64,000 nucleotides of DNA, taken from NCBI GenBank assembly GCA_963676725.1, contig OY781463.1, positions 1,364,001 through 1,428,000 of the forward strand, read 5' to 3'. A program made the translations under genes and the position numbers. This document shows, one piece after another, positions 7,848 through 16,322 of the stretch (positions are counted from its first letter, which is position 1; every line of letters starts with the position of its first letter). The DNA comes from G963662905 sp963676725 (GTDB lineage Bacteria; Bacteroidota; Bacteroidia; Bacteroidales; WRLA01). A model generated the notes under the pieces. The model did no database searches, was not told where the DNA came from, and saw only the letters and a program-made list of their open reading frames with translations.

Positions 7848-10800
7848 AATAAGCTTAATTGCTCGGGACTGTCTTTTTTTGGCGCTTTTTCTTTTTTGTC
7901 TTTTTTTATTTCAATCAGCGCTTTATTGATTCTTTGCAATAAATAGCTTGGCTTTTGCTGTAGTTCCCTTCCAAAAAGATGCCTGTGCAATGCATAACTT
8001 AAGTGTAAATGTTTTTTTGAGCGGGTCATCGCAACATATAAGAGGCGTTCTTCCTCTTCTCTGTCTGTCTGATCCCTAAAAAATGTATAGGGCATCAATT
8101 GTTCTTCAATTCCTGGAATAAATACAGCCTTAAATTCCAATCCTTTAGATGCGTGCATTGTCATAAGGTGCACGTGTTCGCTTCTGAAATATAAATCCTC
8201 AAATTTACTGCCCAACTGTATATCATCGGCCAATTGCTCGTAATTATTCCCATAGCGCTCAATGATGTGCAATAGTTGCTCCATCTCGCGGGTATTGCTT
8301 TTCTTGCCACTTTCTTTTTGATGTTGCAAGATTAGCCTAAGGTTTTCATGGAGTTCATTCCGAGGACTGGCAAAGGAAATATTTTTATAGGAAAAGTCCG
8401 TTTCTGATGAAGTCTCAGTTTTTATCCCGTAAATGCTTAAAAGTGCATTCAGTGCTTCTGCAAAATGCTTTTTTCTGAATAGTGGGGCTTCTGTGCTCAT
8501 CCTGAAGGGGATATTGTGCTTGTCCAATGCTTCCGAAATGCAGTCAAACTGCCGTGATGTGCGACAAAGAATTGCTGTATCTGATAGGGCAAATTCTTCA
8601 TCCGATAGGCTGTTTGCAATGCCACTGTCCATGCTGAAAAACCCCATTCCTCCAGAGATTTTTTCAATTGTTCGGGCAATTTGTTCGGCTTCTGCTTGAT
8701 CAGTTGGGTGTTCCGAAATCGTTATTTTTACATCTTCAGAAAGTCCTTCAAGGATCTCTTTAGTGATGTCATTCTGAGAGCCAAGTACATCCGTTGCTGC
8801 TTTTAGGAAATTACCCGGGCAACGGTAGCTCATCGAAAGTTGATAAAATTTAGTGTCGGGAAAATCGTCCTGAAATTTTTGGATTAATTTGGTGCTGGCT
8901 CCCCGAAAACCATAAATCGCCTGATTTGGATCTCCAATTGCAAATAGATTGCTGTGCTTTTGAAGGAATAGCTTCAGAAAATAATACTGCACATTGTTAA
9001 TATCCTGATATTCATCAACAAGGATATAATCAAAAGCATCGGCAAGCATTTCATGAAAGGCTTCATTTTTCTGCGATAGAAGTATCGGTTTCTGAATCAA
9101 ATCTTCCATATCCAGTTTCGAGTGTTCTTCGAGCAATGCATTATACCGCTGAATATTTTTATCGGAGCTCTCAACTGTAGCATGGATTTTTTCCTCAATA
9201 ATTTGTTTAATAAATTGTGACGCCTGAGTGTTATTTAATCCCATTGCGCTACAAATCATCGAGAAACGTGCCTGATCGCTGATAATGTCAATAGCCTTTT
9301 CGGGATGCTGTTTTTTTAAAAAGGAAAGTCCCAAAGCATGGAAGGTGGTGATTTCGATATGATTAGCTTGTTCAGTACTCAAGAGTTTTTGTAATCGCTC
9401 TTTCATTTCCCCGGCAGCACGGCGCGTAAAGGTCACAGCAAGAATACGATCCGCTGGGCAAATATTCTTTGTGATCAAATGCGCAATCCGTTTTGTGAGG
9501 ACATGGGTTTTGCCTGTCCCCGGTCCGGCAAGGACAATGGCAGGCCCTGTTGTATGCTCAACAGCTCTACACTGAACATCATTCAGGCCTTTTTTATATG
9601 TTTTTGTGGCTTCAGCAGCAATAGTTGGATGTGTCGACTCTTTCAGGATTTTGTATTCTGCGAGGCTAAAATTTAATAAGGGCCGTGCTTTTGGTTCTTT
9701 TATTGATTGTGCTCCAAAGAGTGAGTCTTGCTGAAAGAACTTTGTTTCACCGGTTCCGAATACTTTAATTTGGCCATAAACCCCATCATAGCCTTCTTGG
9801 ATATGAACTTTTCCGCTGCGCATTCTACGGATTGCTTCTGCCAGTGGGCGTCCTGCATGCAATTCTATATCTTCCAGAGGTGTATCTAAAAGGATATTCA
9901 GCTCAGGCCCGATGCGATTTATTATCGTATTATATTGATAATCAATTTTTTTTGATTGTGGGCCTATTTGATATATTTCCGAAAGTATTTCCCTTAAGGG
10001 AATAATATATTGAAAAGGAAAGGGTCTGGGATGCTCTGAAATATCTGCCCTGTCCGATAATTCTGCTATACGGTTTATTACGCCCATTGTGAGTGCTTTG
10101 CCACAAACCGGGCATATGTTTTTATGCTGTTCGCATTGAACGGGATCGAAACAAATGTCGCATTTTCTATGGCCTGCATAATGGTATTTTCCTTCCTGAG
10201 GAAATAAATCAACTGTTCCGCCAAACCGACCCTCAGGATTTGCAAGTGCTTCAATGATACCTAAATAGGAGGGTTCTCCAAAGAAAATATTAGCATTGCG
10301 CCCGAGTTTGTCGGGACTATGCGCATCCGAATTGGACAGCAAAGTGTACTTATCGAGCATGCTGCACATTCGGTTCATGGGCTGATCGGTAGATAAACCC
10401 GTTTCCACTGCCGTGATATGTGGGCTTAAATCCCGATAACATTCTTCGATGGAATCAAAGCCTGAGCGTGCACCCAAAGCTGAAAACCAAGGCGTCCAAA
10501 TATGCGCCGGAATAAGCAGTATTTTGTCACTGACTTCGAGGAGCATTTCCAGAAGATCGCGTGAATCGAGCCCGAGAATTGGCCTGCCATCCGAACTAAT
10601 ATTATAGCCATGGTGCTGTAGCTTCTGCTGAATGCGTGCAACAGTATTGAAATCAGGTGCTAAAACAACATTATGAACCTTTCTAACTTTGTCTTTATTT
10701 TTATAAATATTGCTGATTTCGGCAGTTAAAATAAATTGTGGTCGGGATTCTGAAACAGATGATAGTAGATATTTATCTTTCAGATGGAATAGCCCATTTT

Positions 10801-10981
10801 CCTGTGGTTCAAGCTTTTCTTCTAATTCTTTAAGCCATGAAGGATGCGTAAAGTCTCCTGTGCCCAAAAGCCCGATTCCTTTTTGCAGCGCAGCTTGATG
10901 GAGATGTTCCGGGACGAGTTTTTTACTGGTTGCTATGCTAAAATGAGAATGTATATGGAGGTCTGCATAGAATTTTTTCAT
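7844..10981 (-). CDS. Endonuclease Q-like PHP nuclease fused to UvrD/PcrA-type helicase
   Basis: 1045 residues in three parts. Residues 1-260 form a PHP domain with DLHIHSHFS, LIPAHIWTPWFSALG and NSDAHSPDKLGRNAN, as in endonuclease Q, which nicks 5' of deaminated bases. About 275-300 is a four-Cys zinc site (CDIC ... CPVC), also EndoQ-like. From about 460 comes an SF1A helicase with Walker A GPGTGKTHVLTKR, VDEYQDINN, GDPNQAIYGFRGA, MHASKGLEFK and LLYVAMTRSKKH, so all helicase motifs are intact. The fusion suggests nicking at a damaged base followed by strand unwinding in one polypeptide. It follows the cyclase gene by 2 bases. No break or frameshift is visible. Confidence 0.93.
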   Translation of the reverse strand: MKKFYADLHIHSHFSIATSKKLVPEHLHQAALQKGIGLLGTGDFTHPSWLKELEEKLEPQENGLFHLKDKYLLSSVSESRPQFILTAEISNIYKNKDKVRKVHNVVLAPDFNTVARIQQKLQHHGYNISSDGRPILGLDSRDLLEMLLEVSDKILLIPAHIWTPWFSALGARSGFDSIEECYRDLSPHITAVETGLSTDQPMNRMCSMLDKYTLLSNSDAHSPDKLGRNANIFFGEPSYLGIIEALANPEGRFGGTVDLFPQEGKYHYAGHRKCDICFDPVQCEQHKNICPVCGKALTMGVINRIAELSDRADISEHPRPFPFQYIIPLREILSEIYQIGPQSKKIDYQYNTIINRIGPELNILLDTPLEDIELHAGRPLAEAIRRMRSGKVHIQEGYDGVYGQIKVFGTGETKFFQQDSLFGAQSIKEPKARPLLNFSLAEYKILKESTHPTIAAEATKTYKKGLNDVQCRAVEHTTGPAIVLAGPGTGKTHVLTKRIAHLITKNICPADRILAVTFTRRAAGEMKERLQKLLSTEQANHIEITTFHALGLSFLKKQHPEKAIDIISDQARFSMICSAMGLNNTQASQFIKQIIEEKIHATVESSDKNIQRYNALLEEHSKLDMEDLIQKPILLSQKNEAFHEMLADAFDYILVDEYQDINNVQYYFLKLFLQKHSNLFAIGDPNQAIYGFRGASTKLIQKFQDDFPDTKFYQLSMSYRCPGNFLKAATDVLGSQNDITKEILEGLSEDVKITISEHPTDQAEAEQIARTIEKISGGMGFFSMDSGIANSLSDEEFALSDTAILCRTSRQFDCISEALDKHNIPFRMSTEAPLFRKKHFAEALNALLSIYGIKTETSSETDFSYKNISFASPRNELHENLRLILQHQKESGKKSNTREMEQLLHIIERYGNNYEQLADDIQLGSKFEDLYFRSEHVHLMTMHASKGLEFKAVFIPGIEEQLMPYTFFRDQTDREEEERLLYVAMTRSKKHLHLSYALHRHLFGRELQQKPSYLLQRINKALIEIKKDKKEKAPKKDSPEQLSLF

Positions 10982-10983
10982 GT

Positions 10984-12003
10984 TTAATGCTTTTCAATGC
11001 TGTATAAATTCATGCTTTCGGATTTTCCGCGTAAGAGTACAGAATCAACTAGGATTTGTTTATAACCCGTAGGAGTTTTTAGCCTTTTGGCAATATATTC
11101 AGAGAATAAAATATTGTGATTTAGTTTGTTGCAACTTCCTTCAATGCGTGCCGTTGTATTCATTACGTCGCCAATAAATGTAATTTCTTTGCGAAAAGTC
11201 CCCAATTCCCCGCTCACAACAAAACCTCCATGCAGCCCGGCCTTAAACTCAGGAATAATGCCATATTTTTTCAAATAAAATGTGCTTCTGTGTGCGACAT
11301 TAACTTGCATATCGATAAAGGTTTGTATGCATCGACCATACCGAAAGGCAGAAGGTGTTTTCCAATGCACAATCACTTCATCACCAACATATTTGTAAAT
11401 TGAGCCTTTGTTTTGTGCAATTGCTCGGCTAATATCGAAGAAAAATTCATTGAGAAAATTCAAATAATTCTTGTGTCCAAGCTTTTCTGCAATTGTTGTG
11501 GAAGCTTTTAAATCAACAAACATAAAAACACGCTCTTCTTCCCGAGGAATGCTGTAGCGCCCCAAAAAGAGGTTTATAAGATTTTTTTGGCCAAAAAGTT
11601 CTGAAATAGATAAATATGCGTTGATAAACAGACTGAGGCCAAATCCAAATATCATTCCGTTGATCGTCGAATCACTTAAGAAAAAGCTACGCCAATTTTC
11701 AATAAATCTTAAAAAATCATGAATATTGACCAATAAGATTATAAGGAGTAAGTTTATATAAATCAAAGCTATAGAGACGACTGTATTGATCATTAAGGAT
11801 GCATAAACCGGTAATCGATGCCGTAGCCATTGATTAAAAAATAGGGAATAACTATAAATACTGATATAGCACATAAATCCCATAAGCATAAATAGGAAAA
11901 AGGATGCCAAGCTTCTGTCAATAAAAAGAACGACAAATGAACCGGACAGTAAACCGGAAAGAATTAGAGGGAATAAGGAACGGCGCAAGTGTTGCTTGAG
12001 CAT
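10984..12003 (-). CDS. Membrane-bound class III adenylate/guanylate cyclase
   Basis: 339 residues. About six membrane helices fill residues 1-140, followed by a class III cyclase domain. FVDLKAST and YVGDEVIVHW supply the two metal-binding aspartates, and GDVMNTTARIEG supplies the Asn and Arg that stabilise the transition state. The Lys in FRKEITFIGD fits adenylate rather than guanylate specificity, though this is inference. It makes cAMP at the inner membrane, probably in response to a signal sensed by the helices. It lies upstream of and very close to the EndoQ-helicase gene, so co-transcription is likely. No cAMP-binding regulator is nearby. Confidence 0.88.
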   Translation of the reverse strand: MLKQHLRRSLFPLILSGLLSGSFVVLFIDRSLASFFLFMLMGFMCYISIYSYSLFFNQWLRHRLPVYASLMINTVVSIALIYINLLLIILLVNIHDFLRFIENWRSFFLSDSTINGMIFGFGLSLFINAYLSISELFGQKNLINLFLGRYSIPREEERVFMFVDLKASTTIAEKLGHKNYLNFLNEFFFDISRAIAQNKGSIYKYVGDEVIVHWKTPSAFRYGRCIQTFIDMQVNVAHRSTFYLKKYGIIPEFKAGLHGGFVVSGELGTFRKEITFIGDVMNTTARIEGSCNKLNHNILFSEYIAKRLKTPTGYKQILVDSVLLRGKSESMNLYSIEKH

Positions 12004-12107
12004 AAAGGCAGAGTCTTTTGATGTGGTTCAGATAGGTAAAATTACAATTTTTTCTGAATTCAAGCACCGGAAAATGCCGCAGAATTTTTTAGAAAATACT
12101 GATTCTA

Positions 12108-12647
12108 TTAGTATTTAGCTAATGTTTCTTCTTTGCTCTCCTCCGATTTTTTTATAACAAACAACTCCTGACCAGATGCAACATGTTGGCCTTCGTTAGC
12201 GAAATTCCTAATTAATTTTCCTTTAATAGGTGAAGTGATATCGCATTTATATAATTGATGTTCAATAATTTGATATTGAATATGAAGATCCTTTTGTTTC
12301 GCCTGGAGTTTTAATATTGACTGCTTGTTCGTACCCGCATCCATGATTTCTGTGGCTATATTGCGTTGACGGCTTAAAAGAAGTTCTTTTTTTAATAGAA
12401 GTTCCGTTTTATCTAATTCAACTAATATTTCACCTTTCTCTACCAACTGCCCTGAGGAGCAAAATACTTTACTGATTTGAGCAGCCTGTGCTGTTTTAAC
12501 TACTATGTTTTTATTTCCTTCCATAATCAATAGATCGGTCTGTTTTTGCCAGTAATACGAGATGGTGTCTGATATTTTCGATAAATTAGGTATGGGGAAA
12601 GCGATTATGATTGATAAGATCAGGATATTGAGTATTCGTTTAAGCAT
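12108..12647 (-). CDS. Short HlyD-like membrane fusion protein (no beta-barrel domain)
   Basis: 179 residues. An N-terminal membrane anchor is followed by a first lipoyl half (VEKGEILVELDKTELLLKK), an alpha-hairpin segment, then the second lipoyl half (ITSPIKGKLIRNFANEGQHV, VASGQELFVI). Full HlyD/AcrA proteins run 300-400 residues and add a beta-barrel and a membrane-proximal domain, both absent here. Either this is a minimal adaptor or a C-terminally shortened remnant. No transporter or TolC gene follows: the next gene is the cyclase. It probably belongs to the operon of the upstream GbsR-like regulator, and an operator-like palindrome sits between the two genes. Confidence 0.75.
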   Translation of the reverse strand: MLKRILNILILSIIIAFPIPNLSKISDTISYYWQKQTDLLIMEGNKNIVVKTAQAAQISKVFCSSGQLVEKGEILVELDKTELLLKKELLLSRQRNIATEIMDAGTNKQSILKLQAKQKDLHIQYQIIEHQLYKCDITSPIKGKLIRNFANEGQHVASGQELFVIKKSEESKEETLAKY

Positions 12648-12693
12648 GATAATATTTTTTACATCAAAAGTTTTTGTAATTCTAATTTAACTG

Positions 12694-12719
12694 TTTAGTT
12701 CTGTTTTAAAAGAACTAAA
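12694..12719. promoter_or_regulatory. Operator-like palindrome between regulator and HlyD-like gene
   Basis: TTTAGTTC and GAACTAAA form a perfect inverted repeat around a 10-base spacer. The core TTAGTTC-N10-GAACTAA is identical to the one upstream of the regulator at 13230-13253. It lies between the regulator stop and the HlyD-like start, so it could also have a role as an internal promoter operator. Confidence 0.65.
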
Positions 12720-12731
12720 AAGGCAAAAAAA

Positions 12732-13193
12732 TTATTGAGTTCGTTTTTTAAATTCTTCCATCATTTTTGGTAAAAACTCCTTAAAAATTTGGATTCCAAT
12801 AATCATTTTCTCTACTTCACTGCTGTTAGGAGTTGGTTCAATATTATTCAGTTCATCTATTTTCATTAGGGCAGATTGAAACTTAAGAATGTTTTCACTG
12901 AAATCTTTATAAACATCTTCTAACTCAATTCCTGATAGTTTAAAATATCGTTTTCTGTCGCCGGTTTTTTTTATATAATCAACATGACGTGTATTGATTA
13001 GGAGGTTGATGCCTGTGCTCACGGCACTTTTGCTTAATTGAAGTTGGTGTACAATTTCATCAAAAGTTAATGCTGCTTTTGTTGATGTAAGAAGGAGCCC
13101 GAAAATACGGCCTGAAACCGAAGATTTTCCTTGCTGCTCAAAAATGACACCAACTTCAGAAACCAACTGCTCACGTCTTTTTTCGAGATTCAT
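12732..13193 (-). CDS. GbsR/MarR-like winged-helix transcriptional regulator
   Basis: 153 residues. The central helix-turn-helix reads LTFDEIVHQLQLSKSAVSTGINLL, followed by a wing (YIKKTGDRKRYFKL) and a C-terminal helical dimerisation part. The family binds palindromic DNA as a dimer and usually represses a neighbouring transporter or osmolyte operon. Here the neighbour is a short HlyD-like protein. Two copies of TTAGTTC-N10-GAACTAA flank the gene, so autoregulation is likely. A TATCTTTG box at 13211-13218 lies 17 bases before the ATG, with the upstream palindrome covering its -33 region. The ligand is unknown. Confidence 0.85.
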   Translation of the reverse strand: MNLEKRREQLVSEVGVIFEQQGKSSVSGRIFGLLLTSTKAALTFDEIVHQLQLSKSAVSTGINLLINTRHVDYIKKTGDRKRYFKLSGIELEDVYKDFSENILKFQSALMKIDELNNIEPTPNSSEVEKMIIGIQIFKEFLPKMMEEFKKRTQ

Positions 13194-13210
13194 AATCCAT
13201 TATTTTGACA

Positions 13211-13218
13211 CAAAGATA
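13211..13218 (-). promoter_or_regulatory. -7 box (TATCTTTG) of the GbsR-like regulator gene
   Basis: Exact TAnnTTTG match on the minus strand, 17 bases before ATG 13193. The palindrome at 13230-13253 lies where RNA polymerase would contact the -33 region. Confidence 0.6.
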
Positions 13219-13229
13219 CTAAAGTTTTT

Positions 13230-13253
13230 TTAGTTCTTAATATAGTGAACTAA
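13230..13253. promoter_or_regulatory. Operator-like palindrome upstream of GbsR-like regulator
   Basis: TTAGTTC (13230-13236) and GAACTAA (13247-13253) are perfect inverted arms with a 10-base spacer. The arms and spacing match the copy at 12694-12719, while the spacer sequence differs. It lies 12 bases upstream of the -7 box, consistent with repression of the regulator by itself. Confidence 0.7.
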
Positions 13254-13262
13254 GAAAATCAT

Positions 13263-15062
13263 TTATTTTAACTTGTTTGCCAAGCTTTGATAATATGCTG
13301 CTTTTTGAGTTTTACCCAATTCGCCATAAATATGTGCAAGGTTGAGTGCTACTCGTTTTTGTGTTGGATTATTTTTTAGGGATTCTTCCATAAAAAGTGC
13401 TGCTTGCTCTTTATCACCAGTTTGATAAAAATACAAACCTTTATTTGCAAGGGCATCACTATTCTCCGGATCAATGCGAAGAACCTGCTCAAAAAATTCG
13501 AGAGCTTTGCTGTTTTGTCCGTTTTGGATATGGATTACACCAATATTATTTAATGCTTTTGTATGTTGATTATCAATGCTTAATGTTTTATTGAAATATT
13601 CTTCTGCTTTAGGGATGTCGCTATTTATAAAATAAAGATCGCCGGTTTCAAAAGCAGCAGAAGCATATTGCGGATATATTTCCAATGCCTTCAGCGAAGC
13701 TTGCAGGCTCTTACGGTTGAGCGTGTTTTTTTGAGTCGTGTTTTTGCTTTCGATCATTTCTTTTTTCAGCTGAACAGCCCATGAAAGCTGTGCACGCGCA
13801 CTTTTTGGTGATGCTTCCACTCCATGTTTGCTTATGCTATAATTTGATTCCCAGACTGGTATATAAGCAAATCCTTGAATAAGGTAGAAAAATCCAAAAA
13901 GCGAAATAAGTGCAAAACGAATGTTTTTGGAAAGGCCTTTTGTTTTGCTCCATCGCGAAAGGATATCAATTAAAATAACAAAGGCAATAATAAAACCAAA
14001 AGAAGGAGCATACATAAAACGCTCGGCCATAGTAGCTCCAATTGGAAAAATAATATTGGAAACGGGCATAAGAAAAACCAAATACGAAAAAATCCCAAAG
14101 CTCAAAAGCTTATTGTTTTTGATGTTTTTTAGTGCAATGAAAAGGATAAAAAGATAGAAGATTAAGGAGGCCCAAAAGCTCCAATGCGAAAAGACGATCA
14201 GCTCAATCTGATTGTACGAATAATCCCAACTTTGCCTAAACGGAACAATCAGTAGGAGCGCATACCTCCCCAAAATTTGAATTGCAGATGCAAAAGCCTC
14301 ACCTTGGCTTCCGGCCAATAATGCATTATTTAATATATCTGGAGCCTCGCTAAAACTAAAATGGTCGAGAACTAAATAACGGATTATCAAATAAATAGAG
14401 ATGGGCAATAAAAAGAATAAAGACTTTTTTAGAATAGCTGCTAATTTGTGCTGCTGCAAAAAATATCCCGCCAAGGGAATTATAATAGCAAACATCAAAG
14501 CAGATTCTTTGCTGAAAAAAGCGAATAGCAAAAATAAGAGGCTAAACAGGAGGTTGATTTTTCTGCCATCATGGTAGAAATCCATTGCTTTTTTTATGGC
14601 AAGTAAGCCAAAAAGAAATCCCAATAATTCGTCAAGGCTCTTAATATTTGCAACTACTTCAACATGCAATGGGTGAATGGCAAAAAGTATGCTAACTGCC
14701 CAGGCCATCCATTGGTTTTCCTTTGGCAGACATTTTGTTAGAATAATGTATAATAAGAGGAGAGAAGCATAATAGAGTAGTATGTTCAGGAGATGAAATG
14801 CAAGCGGGCTTTCGCCGAAAATTGTATGGACAACTGCAAAAACGCTTTGAGTTAGAGGCCTGTACAATTGCTCATTATTGCCATTAAAACCATAAAAATA
14901 CCCATGCGACCAAATATCCGGAATCGAAGAAATTCCTTCTTGTACAAAACGATTGTTCTGCACGGCAAAAGAGTCGTCGAGGACAAATTCATAATTAATT
15001 GTACGTCCATAGAGCATGAACGTCAATATTAATAAAATGAGGTGTGGCAGGTATTTTTTCAT
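13263..15062 (-). CDS. Polytopic membrane protein with C-terminal TPR repeats (TMTC/PMT-like)
   Basis: About 599 residues. It has around ten membrane segments in the first 400, then a TPR array. The early DDSFAVQNN motif and the YRPLTQSVFAVVH motif resemble the GT-C fold membrane glycosyltransferases of the PMT/TMTC group. The C-terminal repeats include ALNNIGVIHIQNGQNSKAL and ALANKGLYFYQTGDKEQA. A lipid-linked sugar transferase role in the periplasm is plausible but not demonstrated. The start at MKKYLPHL (15062) gives a normal first helix; a frame start at 15095 would add 11 polar residues. It is last in a four-gene run with the class IV aminotransferase, DUF3127 and deaminase genes. Confidence 0.75.
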   Translation of the reverse strand: MKKYLPHLILLILTFMLYGRTINYEFVLDDSFAVQNNRFVQEGISSIPDIWSHGYFYGFNGNNEQLYRPLTQSVFAVVHTIFGESPLAFHLLNILLYYASLLLLYIILTKCLPKENQWMAWAVSILFAIHPLHVEVVANIKSLDELLGFLFGLLAIKKAMDFYHDGRKINLLFSLLFLLFAFFSKESALMFAIIIPLAGYFLQQHKLAAILKKSLFFLLPISIYLIIRYLVLDHFSFSEAPDILNNALLAGSQGEAFASAIQILGRYALLLIVPFRQSWDYSYNQIELIVFSHWSFWASLIFYLFILFIALKNIKNNKLLSFGIFSYLVFLMPVSNIIFPIGATMAERFMYAPSFGFIIAFVILIDILSRWSKTKGLSKNIRFALISLFGFFYLIQGFAYIPVWESNYSISKHGVEASPKSARAQLSWAVQLKKEMIESKNTTQKNTLNRKSLQASLKALEIYPQYASAAFETGDLYFINSDIPKAEEYFNKTLSIDNQHTKALNNIGVIHIQNGQNSKALEFFEQVLRIDPENSDALANKGLYFYQTGDKEQAALFMEESLKNNPTQKRVALNLAHIYGELGKTQKAAYYQSLANKLK

Positions 15063-15105
15063 GATGATATGCTTAAAATCGCTTTTCCTTTGCATACTTC
15101 TGCTG

Positions 15106-15924
15106 CTAGGTATTCTTTACATCATTGATTATTAATTGGTTGTACTCTTCCATGCATAAGCTAAGCAAAGGATGCTTCACATTGTATGAATAATTTTCAA
15201 TGTTTTTTATTGCAAGTACTTTTGGGGATGTTCCGCTAATAAATGCAGCATCACAATGTTTTAATTCATTAATATTTAATGCTTTATAGATAAAAGGAAT
15301 TCCTTTTTTTGCGAGAATATCAATAATTTTCATGCGCGTTATCCCCCCTAAAACAAGACTGTCTTCTGCGCTAATCACAGTGTCTTTTTGGATAAAAAAG
15401 ATATTGGAGCGGCTTCCTTCAGTGATTTGATTTTGCTTATTTACGAGAATTGCTTCATAAATCTTTTTATCCTTTATGGCAATATCTGCCTTTTGCCGCA
15501 CCGGTAATCCCTGTTCCTTCACTGTAGGGTTATCGCGCTCATCGAAAAGCAATGAGCAGGAAACTCCATATAGATATTCATCAGCGGAAGGATAATGGTG
15601 GGGAAGTGGTTTAACTAAAATATCAGGCTTGTCCTTAGTGGAATAAATCAGGCAAATCTCAATATTATTTTCTTTTAAATTATTGATATTTATTAATTTA
15701 TAAACATCATTTAAAAGGACTTCATCATTTGGGCAATTTTTTAGCCCGGCTTTTTCTACAGAGATTTGCAGGCGTTTTATATGGTCTTTAAGAAAAACAG
15801 GATAAGACTTTAGCGTTCGGATCACTTCATAAATCCGCCGCTGACCTTTATGAACTTCATTTAGGTCAGCAGGGATTATTTGTCCGTTCAATAAATATTT
15901 ATCGAAAAAGTTTTCTGTTCCCAT
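15106..15924 (-). CDS. Class IV PLP-dependent aminotransferase
   Basis: 272 residues with the fold-type IV pattern. YEVIRTLKSYPVFLKDHIKRL is the N-terminal substrate loop, the probable Schiff-base lysine is in RQKADIA, ITEGSRSNIFFI is the phosphate-side motif and ISGTSPKVLAI is the late active-site strand. Members include branched-chain aminotransferase, D-amino acid aminotransferase and aminodeoxychorismate lyase. This one lacks features that decide among them, and no pab or ilv genes are adjacent. The ATG lies 3 bases after the DUF3127 stop, so it is in the same operon. I would not assign a substrate. Confidence 0.8.
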   Translation of the reverse strand: MGTENFFDKYLLNGQIIPADLNEVHKGQRRIYEVIRTLKSYPVFLKDHIKRLQISVEKAGLKNCPNDEVLLNDVYKLININNLKENNIEICLIYSTKDKPDILVKPLPHHYPSADEYLYGVSCSLLFDERDNPTVKEQGLPVRQKADIAIKDKKIYEAILVNKQNQITEGSRSNIFFIQKDTVISAEDSLVLGGITRMKIIDILAKKGIPFIYKALNINELKHCDAAFISGTSPKVLAIKNIENYSYNVKHPLLSLCMEEYNQLIINDVKNT

Positions 15925-15927
15925 TAT

Positions 15928-16314
15928 TTAGAATGGTAAGTCATCGGAACTTGATTCCGGAGGAATATCTTCAAGACTGTGAGGTGGAGCCTGTGGCAAG
16001 GCAGCTGCTGTATTAGTTGGCGCTGCTTGACTTTGTCCTTCAGTTTCACGGTCTATGCTCCAGGCTTTTAGGTTTGTATACCATTTACCACGGTATTCGC
16101 GTGATTCGATATCGAATGCAATTTTCAGGCGATCGCCCATACTAAATCCTTTTACTGCTGTGGCTCGTTCATTCCAAGCTGCCAAACAAATTTGTTTTGG
16201 GAATTGATCTTCTGTTTCAATAACAAACTCTTGTTTTATCCAAGGGCCACGTGTGCTTTCTCCTTTTTGTTCTTCGAGAACTTGTATTAATTTTCCTTTA
16301 ATTTCTAATGACAT
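15928..16314 (-). CDS. DUF3127 family protein (single OB-fold-like)
   Basis: 128 residues. Residues 1-90 match the DUF3127 pattern: EIKGKLIQVLEEQKGESTRGPW, then WNERATAVKGFSMGDRLKIAFDIESREY and WYTNLKAWSI. This small beta-barrel resembles single-strand DNA-binding proteins. The tail is low-complexity (Ala/Pro/Gln) and ends in acidic ESSSDDLPF, strikingly like the SSB C-terminal tip that recruits partners. A nucleic-acid-binding role is a reasonable inference. It sits between the deaminase and aminotransferase genes with gaps of 8 and 3 bases. Confidence 0.85.
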   Translation of the reverse strand: MSLEIKGKLIQVLEEQKGESTRGPWIKQEFVIETEDQFPKQICLAAWNERATAVKGFSMGDRLKIAFDIESREYRGKWYTNLKAWSIDRETEGQSQAAPTNTAAALPQAPPHSLEDIPPESSSDDLPF

Positions 16315-16322
16315 AATAATGT

